Notes: generated from the letters alone by a model not told the origin. Shown: positions 7,466 to 14,930, counted from the first letter of the stretch. The stretch is DNA of 15,951 bases from Hyphomicrobiales bacterium (GCA_021775835.1 JAJFHC010000151.1:1-15951), one strand, 5' to 3'. Translations and numbers: made by a program.

Positions 7466-9542
7466 GTCCGACCTCCCCGTAATGGGCAATGGGCACGTCG
7501 ATCAGCAGATTGCCCACATCGTCGGAACGGGCCGTGGACCCCGGCTCGACGACGATTGTGGTATCGAGTTGCTCAATGATTGCAGGTCCTTCAATGATCG
7601 CCTTTTCCGGCAACCGCTCGCGCCGGTACACAGCTGTCTCCATCCATGCGCCATCAAAGTAGACCTGCCGCCGGCCTGTCCGGGCACCGTCCAGGGTCGC
7701 CGCCTGATCGCTTGAGTCGATGAGGGACCGGAGCGAGATCGGCCGGCGTTTGCCGATCACGGACGTGTTCAGGTTGACAAGCACGGCCCGGATTTCCGGC
7801 AACCGTACGCCAAACCGGTTGAAGTAAACCTCTTCGAAGAGCGCCTGCAGGGTCTCCCTGGTCACCTGAGTATCGGGAATCTGTACTCGGATCAGATGGG
7901 TCTGGCCCTTGAACTGCATGTCTGCGGAATGAAATATCTCGGTCTCGACGATTTCGTCCTGCTCTTCCGCGTTGTGTTCAAGGCCCCTTACTTTCTGGTC
8001 TTCCAAGGTATTGTGCACGTCGGCCATGTCGACGTCGTCGAGAGGCCGGTTGAGCGTGTTGACGATGTCCTGGCGCAAGTCCGCCACAAGACACCCCAGG
8101 GCGTTTGTGAGGCCGGGCCGGGCGGGCACCAGCACGGTCGGGATGTTGAGTTCGCGGGCGATGGCCACCGCATGAAGCGGTCCTGCTCCGCCAAAGGCGA
8201 ACAGGGCAAAGTCACGCGGGTCATGACCACGCGACAGAGAGACCATCCTTATGGCACCCGCCATCTGCATGTTGGCAATCTGGATCATGGCGGCCGCCGC
8301 GTCGTCCTGGGAAAGCCCCAGGGGGCTCGCCAGGTGGGTGTCGAAAGCCTGGCGGATATCCTCCACGGCAACAGGATTATCGACCGAGAACAGAGCTTCG
8401 GCGTTGAGCCGACCGAGCAGCAAATTTGCATCTGAGATCGTTGGGCGATCCCCGTCCTTGCCGTAACAGATCGGTCCCGGGTCCGCTCCGGCACTTTCCG
8501 GGCCCACCTGCAGGATGCCGGCCGCACTGATCGAACCGATAGAACCGCCGCCCGCACCCACCGTGCGCACGTCAACCATGGGCACGTGGATCGGCAGGCC
8601 GTAAGCGATCTGCAACTCTGAGGAGACTTCCGGCACACCGCCGGTGATCAGGGCAACGTCGGTGGACGTGCCGCCCATGTCGTATGTAATCACATTGGGA
8701 GTACCGGCCTGCTGGGACGTCACGGCAGCGGCAATGACGCCGGAGGCCGGCCCTGACATCACGGTCTTGGCAGCTTCGCGCGACACGATGCGTGCCGCAA
8801 CCGTGCCGCCATTCCCGTTCATCACGAGCAGGTCCTTATCATATCCGCCGGCATGCAGCTCTGACTGCAGGCGTTGAATGTAGCGGTCCAGAATCGGCTG
8901 GACCGCGGCATTGACTGACGCCGTCGTGCCGCGTTCATACTCGCGAAATTCCGAAAGCAGGGCATGCCCCATCGTGATGTAGTCGTTGGGCCAGATCTCC
9001 CGGGCAATCTCATAGGCGCGCAGTTCATGGGCCGGGTTGGCGTAGGCGTGCAGGAAATGGATGATCAGGCTCTCCACGCCGGCGTCACGCAGCGTCAGGA
9101 CACAGGCGCGTACAGCGTCCTCGTCAAGCGCCGTCACGACTCCGCCGGAGGCATCCATGCGTTCGGGCACCTCCAGGCGCAGCTCCCGAGGCACGAGGGG
9201 TTCGAACGTGCCGGTCATGCCATAGGGATTGGGCCGGGTCCTGCGTCCAAGCTCGAGCACATCCCGGAAGCCTTGCGTGGTTATCAGCCCGCACTTGCTG
9301 GTCTTGCGTTCGAGGACCGCATTCGTGGTCGTGGTGGTACCGTGAATGATGAGGTCGATCTGATCGGCGGTCACGCCGGAACTGGCGATCGCATTGAGCA
9401 CGCCGACAGCCTGGTTGCCGGGCGTGGTGTGACTCTTGGCGAGTCTTACGCTGCCATGACCGGTCTCACTGTCTGGCGCTTCGAAAAGGATCAGGTCGGT
9501 GAACGTCCCCCCGACGTCGATACCGGCAACCACACGTCCCAT
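7458..9542 (-). CDS. hyuA: Hydantoinase A / oxoprolinase alpha-family protein
   Basis: The 694-residue protein is a complete HyuA. It has an N-terminal actin-like ATPase half with the phosphate-1 loop 'GIDVGGTFTD' (7-16), the family motif 'HGTTTTTNAVLERK' (67-80), 'GPASGVIAA' (264-272) and the phosphate-2 loop 'DMGGTSTD' (288-295), then the hydantoinase A core and a C-terminal domain from about residue 500. It binds ATP and activates a cyclic amide (or carboxylates a ketone in the carboxylase branch), together with HyuB. The ATG at 9542 has GAAAGG eight bases upstream and starts the conserved region directly. It is the first gene of a tightly coupled block (hyuA-hyuB-FAD-Mo-Hnr). A sigma70-like promoter and a palindrome lie just upstream, so this block is probably transcribed independently of the mttB-flavoprotein pair. 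Confidence 0.92.
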   Translation of the reverse strand: MGRVVAGIDVGGTFTDLILFEAPDSETGHGSVRLAKSHTTPGNQAVGVLNAIASSGVTADQIDLIIHGTTTTTNAVLERKTSKCGLITTQGFRDVLELGRRTRPNPYGMTGTFEPLVPRELRLEVPERMDASGGVVTALDEDAVRACVLTLRDAGVESLIIHFLHAYANPAHELRAYEIAREIWPNDYITMGHALLSEFREYERGTTASVNAAVQPILDRYIQRLQSELHAGGYDKDLLVMNGNGGTVAARIVSREAAKTVMSGPASGVIAAAVTSQQAGTPNVITYDMGGTSTDVALITGGVPEVSSELQIAYGLPIHVPMVDVRTVGAGGGSIGSISAAGILQVGPESAGADPGPICYGKDGDRPTISDANLLLGRLNAEALFSVDNPVAVEDIRQAFDTHLASPLGLSQDDAAAAMIQIANMQMAGAIRMVSLSRGHDPRDFALFAFGGAGPLHAVAIARELNIPTVLVPARPGLTNALGCLVADLRQDIVNTLNRPLDDVDMADVHNTLEDQKVRGLEHNAEEQDEIVETEIFHSADMQFKGQTHLIRVQIPDTQVTRETLQALFEEVYFNRFGVRLPEIRAVLVNLNTSVIGKRRPISLRSLIDSSDQAATLDGARTGRRQVYFDGAWMETAVYRRERLPEKAIIEGPAIIEQLDTTIVVEPGSTARSDDVGNLLIDVPIAHYGEVGHA

Positions 9543-9577
9543 ATGCGGCCTTTCGCTTGTGTATTTGTAGCGTTACT

Positions 9578-9595
9578 TCATTTGTGTGCAAATGA
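9578..9595. promoter_or_regulatory. 18-bp palindromic operator candidate overlapping the hyuA promoter
   Basis: TCATTTG-N4-CAAATGA is a perfect 7-bp inverted repeat with a 4-base spacer, 36 bp upstream of the hyuA ATG. It overlaps the proposed -10 element and covers the predicted start of transcription, the classic place for a repressor. MarR dimers bind palindromes of this size. The MarR gene at the end of this operon is the natural candidate (inference), which would make the operon autoregulated. Confidence 0.55.
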
Positions 9596-9620
9596 TATGC
9601 GGAACCCTGGCTCCTGTAAA
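9592..9620 (-). promoter_or_regulatory. Sigma70-like promoter for the hyuA operon
   Basis: On the minus strand TTTACA (9620-9615) and TATCAT (9597-9592) are separated by exactly 17 bases. Each hexamer matches the sigma70 consensus at five of six positions. Transcription would start near 9585, leaving an untranslated leader of about 43 nt before the hyuA ATG at 9542. This splits the cluster into two transcription units. Read from sequence only; no transcript data. Confidence 0.5.
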
Positions 9621-9688
9621 GGCCTTGTTGTTCACATCTGGGATATCGTCCGGGGAACGAAATTTGCGAACGTTGAGACCCAACCGTC

Positions 9689-9721
9689 ATTCTTGTCCAC
9701 GCCTGTGGCGGGGGCGAGAAT
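9689..9721 (-). repeat. 33-nt hairpin with ACA loop
   Basis: On the minus strand 12 of 15 positions pair symmetrically around an ACA loop, with three isolated one-by-one mismatches. The outer five pairs are ATTCT/AGAAT and the inner four are CGCC/GGCG. It lies between the flavoprotein stop and the hyuA promoter, so it would sit in the 3' region of the mttB transcript. No U-run follows it. Function unknown. Confidence 0.4.
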
Positions 9722-9761
9722 CCATTGGCCTCCGCTGTCATCTGTAGCCGGCGTGTATTGG

Positions 9762-9793
9762 ATCTTCGACGCCGCTTACGCGTCGCCAAAGAT
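9762..9793 (-). repeat. 32-nt hairpin with GUAA tetraloop
   Basis: Read as minus-strand RNA, two 14-nt arms pair at 13 of 14 positions (two pairs are G-U) around GUAA, which fits the stable GNRA tetraloop class. The G-U pairs become A-C mismatches on the other strand, so the structure favours minus-strand RNA. It starts about 110 nt after the flavoprotein stop codon. No U-tract follows, so it is not a standard intrinsic terminator. It may stabilise the 3' end of the mttB-flavoprotein mRNA or take part in termination (inference). Confidence 0.5.
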
Positions 9794-9905
9794 GACACCG
9801 TAGATTTACGAACAAGTACACCCAATCAACGATCCGCATGAACACAGTTGCCGGATCACGCTCTTGCCCGTCCGGGGACCGACGGCGTTACCAATCAGGC
9901 GCCCC

Positions 9906-12341
9906 TCAGCACAGAATCTTTTCGCGCCGGGGATCGTAGGCGGCGCCCTTGACAATTGATGCCCTGCTGCGTTGGCCGAAGGCTTCGATCGCGAAATCAC
10001 CGTGGCCGGCAAGTTCCAGGGGCAGATAGGCCAGCACAAGGCTCTGGCCGACCGAGTAGCCGAAATTGCCGCTGGTTGTCTGGGCAACGGGGGCGCCGTC
10101 GACCAGAACCGCTTCGCCGCCGAACACCGGCAATGGGTCCTCCAGGGCCAGGCATGACAATTTGCGGCTAACGCCCGACGCAGCGATCCTTGCGAGCGCG
10201 TCCGCCCCCAGGAAGTCCCCTTTTTTCCAGTCAATCAGGAACGCCAGTCCGGCTTCATAGGGATTATCGTCTGGCGTTACATCCACGCCCCAGGCGACGA
10301 ATTTTTTCTCCATCCTAAGGCTATCGATTGCGCGATACCCAAGATTGCCAATGTCAAACTCGGCACCGGCTTCCTGCAGAACTTCGTAGACGTACTGGAG
10401 GTATTCCGAAGGGACATAGAGTTCCCACCCCAGTTCACCGACATAGGTGACACGGTAGGCGAGAGCCGGCGCGTAGCCGATCCGGATGTCCCTGGCGGTC
10501 ATGAACGGGAATTCGTCGTGACCCACCTCTTCATCGCAAACTTTCTGTAACACCCGACGGGCCAGAGGGCCTGCAAGATTGATCGCGCCAAAAGCCGAGG
10601 TGATATCGCGTATCTCCACCGTACCATCGAGGTCCGCGAAGCCATTCAGGTTACTCTCGACCCAATGCCGGTCGCGGACGCCAAAGCCGGACCCGGTTAT
10701 CAACCAGAAGCAGTTTTCCGAACGGCGAATGATCGTGACATCGGCTTCTATGCCGCCCCGGCGGTTGCAGAGCTGTGTGTAGGCCGCACAACCCGGCGGT
10801 TTGTCCACATTGGCCACGGCCAGATACTGCAGAAACCTGCAGGCCCCGTCGCCGCTGATTTCAAACTTTGTGAAGGACGACATGTCTGCCAGCACGACAC
10901 CGTTGCGGGCCGCGCGATGTTCGCGCCCGACGGTGACATCCTGTTTCGGCCGGTCGAATCCGAGCACGTCGACCTGAGGAATGTCTCCGTAGGCAAACCA
11001 GTTGGCACGCTCCCAGCCGAACTTGGAGCCGAACACGGCACCCTGCTGTTTCAGAGTCTCATAAAGCGGGCTTCGACGTACGCCACGCGCGCTCGCCATC
11101 TCCGTGCCCGGCCAGTGGATGTCGTAATACTTGGCATAGCTTTCAACCGCGCGTTCGTGCAGGAATTTGCGGCCCGCGTGCAGGGCGCCAAAGCGGCGGA
11201 TGTCGAAGGCCCACAGGTCAAGGCCGGGATCGCCGTCGACAATCCAGCTGGCCAACGCCTTGCCGGCCCCGCCCGACGCCGCGATTCCGGAGGTAAAGGC
11301 ACATGCTGCGAAGAAATTGCTCAGACCCGGCACCGGTCCCATGACCGGTTCCCCGTCCGGAGAGATCGGAATCGGCCCGTTGACAATGGTGCGTACGCCC
11401 AAGGTGTTCAAGGCAGGCAGGCGCTGCAAGGCCGGTTCGAAAAACTCTCCCAGGCGGTCAAGATCGCTGTCAAACAGGAACCGTTCGTTCTCCCATGGAA
11501 AACCGTCCCTTGGGTCAACCTGACGGGTAGTCTTTTCCCAACCGCCGATGGCCAGCGCGCCCGGTTCGGGCTTGACGTAAAATCCGCCGTCAGGGTCGCG
11601 CAGGGCCGGCAGGTCGGCGGGCACCAGTTCGGACTTCTCCGTGACCAGATACTGATGCTCGACAACGCCTGCGGGAATCTCCACCCCGGCCATCCACCCA
11701 ACCTGGCGCGCCCACAGGCCGGCTGCGTTCACGACCACCTCGACATCGATCGAACCATGATCGGTAACCACCTGGGTAAGCCGGTCGCCACTGCGTACCA
11801 GGTCCTTGACCATCACCTTTTCGAATACCCGTCCGACCTTCGCCTTGAAGCCTCTGGCATAGGCCTGGGTCAGGGAGTTGGGATCGATGTGTCCGTCGTC
11901 GGGGATAAAAGCAGCACCAACCAGATCCCCGGTTTCGATCAGCGGGTAAATCCCGCGGGCCTCCTCCGGTGTCAGCATGTTCATTTCAAACCCGACCGCC
12001 TGAGCCGCGGAATGGGACTTCAGAAGTTCCTTCCAGCGTTCCTCAGTGCCGGCGAGCCTGAGGCTGCCGACTTTTTTCCAACCGGGATCCTGGCCGGTTT
12101 CCTCGAGCAGCGAGTCAAACAGCCTGACGCTGTCATTCATCAGTCTCATCAGGTTTTGCTGTGATCTGAATTGCCCGACCAAACCGGCGGCGTGCCACGT
12201 GGCGCCTTCGGTGAGGCTGGCCTTTTCCAGCAACACCACATCCTTCTCACCCGACCGGGCAAGGTGAAAGGCGATCGAAGTGCCAATCACGCCACCGCCA
12301 ATAACGACAATCCGAGCACTGGTCGGAAAAGGGGCCACCAT
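9906..12341 (-). CDS. FAD-dependent oxidoreductase/aminomethyltransferase, dimethylglycine/sarcosine dehydrogenase family
   Basis: The 811-residue protein has the full two-part architecture of dimethylglycine and sarcosine dehydrogenases. A DAO-type FAD domain starts with 'IVVIGGGVIGTSIAFHLARSG' from residue 11, followed by 'EGATWHAAGLV'; H50 in it corresponds to the histidine that covalently binds FAD in this family. A flavoprotein central domain follows, then a GcvT folate-binding domain (about 430-690, with 'NRRGGIEADVTIIRR') and a GcvT C-terminal domain (about 705-800, with 'DNPYEAGLAFLIDWKKGDFLG'). Such enzymes oxidise an N-methyl group of a secondary or tertiary amine and hand the formaldehyde to tetrahydrofolate. 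The frame is open 91 codons further upstream into the MttB gene, but the ATG at 12341 is chosen because the FAD motif follows at once and GGCAGGA lies eight bases upstream. It starts 38 bp after the MttB gene stop, so the two form one unit. The exact N-methyl substrate is unknown. Confidence 0.9.
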   Translation of the reverse strand: MVAPFPTSARIVVIGGGVIGTSIAFHLARSGEKDVVLLEKASLTEGATWHAAGLVGQFRSQQNLMRLMNDSVRLFDSLLEETGQDPGWKKVGSLRLAGTEERWKELLKSHSAAQAVGFEMNMLTPEEARGIYPLIETGDLVGAAFIPDDGHIDPNSLTQAYARGFKAKVGRVFEKVMVKDLVRSGDRLTQVVTDHGSIDVEVVVNAAGLWARQVGWMAGVEIPAGVVEHQYLVTEKSELVPADLPALRDPDGGFYVKPEPGALAIGGWEKTTRQVDPRDGFPWENERFLFDSDLDRLGEFFEPALQRLPALNTLGVRTIVNGPIPISPDGEPVMGPVPGLSNFFAACAFTSGIAASGGAGKALASWIVDGDPGLDLWAFDIRRFGALHAGRKFLHERAVESYAKYYDIHWPGTEMASARGVRRSPLYETLKQQGAVFGSKFGWERANWFAYGDIPQVDVLGFDRPKQDVTVGREHRAARNGVVLADMSSFTKFEISGDGACRFLQYLAVANVDKPPGCAAYTQLCNRRGGIEADVTIIRRSENCFWLITGSGFGVRDRHWVESNLNGFADLDGTVEIRDITSAFGAINLAGPLARRVLQKVCDEEVGHDEFPFMTARDIRIGYAPALAYRVTYVGELGWELYVPSEYLQYVYEVLQEAGAEFDIGNLGYRAIDSLRMEKKFVAWGVDVTPDDNPYEAGLAFLIDWKKGDFLGADALARIAASGVSRKLSCLALEDPLPVFGGEAVLVDGAPVAQTTSGNFGYSVGQSLVLAYLPLELAGHGDFAIEAFGQRSRASIVKGAAYDPRREKILC

Positions 12342-12379
12342 GTTTCGTTCCTGCCAAATCTGAGAATTAGGGTTGCCGA

Positions 12380-13927
12380 CTAGGCACGGCGGCGGCGGTT
12401 GACACGCCGTTCGCGCTTTTGGCCACTTGTGCCGTCCTCGAAATGCGTCCAGCCGGGGGGCAGAACCGAGTCGCCGGCCACGAGACCGGCGAATTCCGCA
12501 CGGATCCGCGTATCGACGTCCAGATCCAGGGCTGCCGAGTTCGGCTCGGACAGAATGCTCAGGGCCTTGTTCAGAGCGCGCTGATGAATGGTCGACGCCC
12601 CCTCCTCGACCCATTGTTCGCGCAGTTTCCGATCTGCTAGCTCCGACATGAATGTCGTGCCATGCATGCGCTCAAGGGTGGCGGGGTTTCCTCCAAACAT
12701 GCCGGCGGGTCCGGTATCCTTGATTTCCTGAAGCGACACGCTCTCTTTCGAGAAACCAAATCCCTGGCGCACACGTTTCAACATCAGAGCAATCTCGTTG
12801 TCGATGCCCAGTTGGCCGAAGTCAAACGACATCAGCGCGTCCTGAAGGCCTCCCATCACAATGAAATCGACACCCGACAGGGCGCCCATAAGAGGCGACA
12901 TGCCTTTTTCGAATCCGGACTGGGCGTCGGCGACTTTGGAGTTTGTCAGGCCGAGATAACCGCCCGCAGGCACGTTATAGAACCGGGCCATCTGACACAC
13001 GGCCGAATTCATCATACCGATTTCAATCGCCCCCGGGGCATAGGCGCCGTCGCGCATGTCAGCAAAAACAGGCAGAAAGTTGTAGATCTGTGCGGTACCG
13101 GCCCTGGACATTTGCGCCAGAGTAGCGGCGGCCAGCCATTCGGCATTCATGATGGTCAACATGCCCGGCAACGACAACGGTGTGCTCAACCCGCCCATGG
13201 GGGCGATTGTGCCGTAGGCCGTGATGCCGTTTTCGGCAAAATACATCAGGGTTTCAGTACTGTCGAAATCCATTGTCAGGGGCGAGACAATGGCGCAATA
13301 GCCAAAATTGATGAAGGGCCGTTCCCAGAAAGCTTCCTTCGAACCGGCAATGAGTTCACCGAGCCTGATAACCTGACGCCCCTCGTCGGTGGTGTAGACC
13401 GAGGTCCGGCACGGTTTCAAACAGTTTTTCAAGGCGGGATAGAAGCGCGACAGGCTGAACTGGTCTTTTGGCGCATCGTCAGCAAGTGTCGAAATCGAAA
13501 AGACATCGAAGCCTGGAAGCTCGTTCACTACATGCGCAATGCGGGCAATGTCGTCGGATCTGGACCGTCTGGTAATACCGGATACCGGGTCGACAATGTC
13601 GGGAGCAGAACTTGCCGTGGCAACGACAGGAAGCTTACGGGGGAACGTAACGTCGAGTGCAGGATCACGCCCGCGCAGGGTGATCGTCGGCGGCACCATA
13701 GCCCGATATTTCTCGACAACGGCAGACGGAATTCGGACCATCTCGGTTTCATGATCGACATCGGCGCCATGCTCCGCAAACCTGTTTCGGGCCTTTTCAT
13801 TGCGAACCAGCAGGCCAACCTCTTGAAGGATTTCGAGCGAGGCTTCATGCACGTATGCGATTTCGTCGTCAGTCAGAAAGGAGAAAAATTTCATCGAACC
13901 AGTCGCCAGAACCTGTTTCACTGACAT
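12380..13927 (-). CDS. MttB-family (COG5598) methyltransferase, non-pyrrolysine
   Basis: The 515-residue protein belongs to the trimethylamine methyltransferase superfamily. It begins with a typical 'LTDDEIAYVHEASLEILQEVG' region and has 'GYLGLTNSK' and 'DAQSGFEKGMSPLMGALSG' (about 323-352), the conserved part of the barrel. The reading frame has no internal TAG, so it is a non-pyrrolysine member; studied relatives such as MtgB, MtpB and MtcB demethylate quaternary amines (glycine betaine, proline betaine, carnitine) onto a corrinoid protein. No corrinoid protein or reactivase lies in the window. The stop is TAG, but it follows an arginine-rich tail (KRERRVNRRRRA) and is an ordinary terminal stop. 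ATG at 13927 is used; a TTG directly before it would add one codon, and AAGG lies close upstream. It is the first gene of the minus-strand cluster, diverging from the LysR gene across 81 bp with a LysR-type box. Substrate is inferred only as an N-methylated compound. Confidence 0.88.
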   Translation of the reverse strand: MSVKQVLATGSMKFFSFLTDDEIAYVHEASLEILQEVGLLVRNEKARNRFAEHGADVDHETEMVRIPSAVVEKYRAMVPPTITLRGRDPALDVTFPRKLPVVATASSAPDIVDPVSGITRRSRSDDIARIAHVVNELPGFDVFSISTLADDAPKDQFSLSRFYPALKNCLKPCRTSVYTTDEGRQVIRLGELIAGSKEAFWERPFINFGYCAIVSPLTMDFDSTETLMYFAENGITAYGTIAPMGGLSTPLSLPGMLTIMNAEWLAAATLAQMSRAGTAQIYNFLPVFADMRDGAYAPGAIEIGMMNSAVCQMARFYNVPAGGYLGLTNSKVADAQSGFEKGMSPLMGALSGVDFIVMGGLQDALMSFDFGQLGIDNEIALMLKRVRQGFGFSKESVSLQEIKDTGPAGMFGGNPATLERMHGTTFMSELADRKLREQWVEEGASTIHQRALNKALSILSEPNSAALDLDVDTRIRAEFAGLVAGDSVLPPGWTHFEDGTSGQKRERRVNRRRRA

Positions 13928-13978
13928 CAACCTTAGACAGAGCCGGGTCTTGTCTCAAACAATCATGTCTGTCATATT

Positions 13979-13997
13979 ACATAAGTAAATCTTATGT
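13979..13997. promoter_or_regulatory. LysR-type operator (T-N11-A box) in the divergent spacer
   Basis: ACATAAG-N5-CTTATGT is a perfect 7-bp inverted repeat. Its core TAAG-N5-CTTA fits the T-N11-A consensus for LysR-type regulators exactly. It ends 11 bp before the LysR gene start and lies 52-70 bp upstream of the MttB gene start, which suits activation of the enzyme gene and autorepression of the regulator. I could not choose a single convincing -35/-10 pair for either direction in the AT-rich spacer. Confidence 0.7.
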
Positions 13998-14008
13998 GAA
14001 ATGTTTCT

Positions 14009-14908
14009 ATGAGACGGCCGAGACTGAACATTCTACGGACCTTCGAGGCGGCCGGCCGGTGCCTGAGTTTTTCGCAGGCAGCCGAGGAACTGAACATTTC
14101 GCAGGCCGCGGTAAGCCAGCAGATGCGCCAACTGGAAGCCTATCTGGACACCCCTCTGTTCATCAGACACCACCGCCGGATGTCATTGACGGGCACCGGC
14201 CAGGCGTACCTGGATGCGGTTCACGAGGCGCTGAACCGTCTCGATTCGGTTACCGATCAGCTGTTTCCCGACCGGCCCCACCAGATCGTCACGCTTCATT
14301 GCACGTCAAGCGTTGCCACGCTCTGGTTGGCACCGCAACTTGGCGCTTTCCAAAAAAGGCATCCAAACCTCGAATTGCGAATCAGGACTCTGGATTCGGA
14401 TCACAGCGAACGCAGTTCACCGAAAGCCGACCTGGAGATCGTTATCTTGAATGAGAACAACGGCGATCCCAACGCACGCAAGCTCCTGACTTCGACAATC
14501 GTGCCGGTGTGTTCTCCCAAACTGATTGCCGACAAGATAAGACCGGACACGCCTGAAGATGTGCTCGCGTTCGAATTGATTCACGTTCTGGGCTACGACG
14601 ATGACTGGCATCGGTGGTTTCGCAGGCATGGGCTTAAGGAAGTCGCCGTACAACGTGGTCTGACAGTGGATGGGTCACTGATCGCCATTGAGACCGCACT
14701 TCGCGGTGACGGGATCATGCTCGGCCGGCGACCGTTTATCGATCATCATCTGCGGACCGGCCAGCTGACGGAAGTTTTTGCTGGATCTCTGCACCTCAAT
14801 GCCGACTACTACTTGTGTCAGCGTCCAAGACCGAGAAACCCGCGGGCGAGCGCAGTGGTCGCGAACTGGCTCGTCGATCTGGCCGCACAGACACTTGTAG
14901 CGGCCTAA
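14009..14908 (+). CDS. LysR-family transcriptional regulator, GcvA-like
   Basis: The 299-residue protein has an N-terminal winged helix-turn-helix (residues 1-65), with 'LNILRTFEAAGRCLSFSQAA' and 'ISQAAVSQQMRQLE', the GcvA-subfamily signature. A periplasmic-binding-protein-like effector domain spans about residues 90-295. Members act as tetramers, bind T-N11-A palindromes and respond to a small molecule, often a pathway intermediate. The start at 14009 agrees with the usual GcvA N-terminus ('MRRPRLN'), though no clear ribosome binding site precedes it; the leader may be very short. It diverges from the MttB gene and shares with it a spacer holding a perfect LysR box, so it most likely controls the mttB-flavoprotein unit and itself. 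The HD oxygenase gene follows 22 bp downstream and may be co-transcribed. Confidence 0.9.
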   Translation: MRRPRLNILRTFEAAGRCLSFSQAAEELNISQAAVSQQMRQLEAYLDTPLFIRHHRRMSLTGTGQAYLDAVHEALNRLDSVTDQLFPDRPHQIVTLHCTSSVATLWLAPQLGAFQKRHPNLELRIRTLDSDHSERSSPKADLEIVILNENNGDPNARKLLTSTIVPVCSPKLIADKIRPDTPEDVLAFELIHVLGYDDDWHRWFRRHGLKEVAVQRGLTVDGSLIAIETALRGDGIMLGRRPFIDHHLRTGQLTEVFAGSLHLNADYYLCQRPRPRNPRASAVVANWLVDLAAQTLVAA

Positions 14909-14930
14909 GAACAGGAAAGTTCCCACATCG

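Larger units (their letters stand above)
9543..9905. other. 363-bp intergenic region between the flavoprotein gene and hyuA
   Basis: This is the only gap over 300 bases. I see no convincing gene in it; the short frames lack a ribosome site and family-like sequence. On the minus strand, in transcript order, it holds two hairpins (9762-9793 and 9689-9721), then a sigma70-type promoter (9592-9620) and a palindrome (9578-9595) just before hyuA. A 10-bp direct repeat, CGTCCGGGGA, occurs at 9647-9656 and 9869-9878 and may be chance. No T-tract terminator follows either hairpin, and no known riboswitch is recognisable. Confidence 0.6.

Noticed and set aside
9541..9660. Cobalamin riboswitch upstream of hyuA (AGCCAGG resembles the B12 box)
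   Set aside because: The match is limited to a few bases; the other conserved core elements are not in order, and the sequence coincides with the spacer of the proposed promoter.
9466..9825. 119-codon minus-strand frame across the gap and the hyuA start
   Set aside because: It overlaps hyuA in another frame, is arginine-rich shadow-like sequence, and has no ribosome site or recognisable family.
10665..12164. 499-codon plus-strand frame opposite the flavoprotein gene
   Set aside because: It is antisense to a clearly conserved protein; long antisense frames are common in GC-rich DNA and this one shows no domain.
12380..12382. TAG stop of the MttB homologue as a pyrrolysine codon
   Set aside because: Pyrrolysine in MttB lies in the middle of the barrel. 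This TAG follows a complete protein and tail, and readthrough runs into the next gene's leader.
12342..12614. In-frame upstream extension of the flavoprotein, adding 91 codons inside the MttB gene
   Set aside because: The extension overlaps conserved MttB coding sequence, has no family similarity, and the ATG at 12341 has a good ribosome site right before the FAD motif.
12662..13924. 420-codon plus-strand frame opposite the MttB gene
   Set aside because: It is antisense to a conserved protein with no family resemblance.
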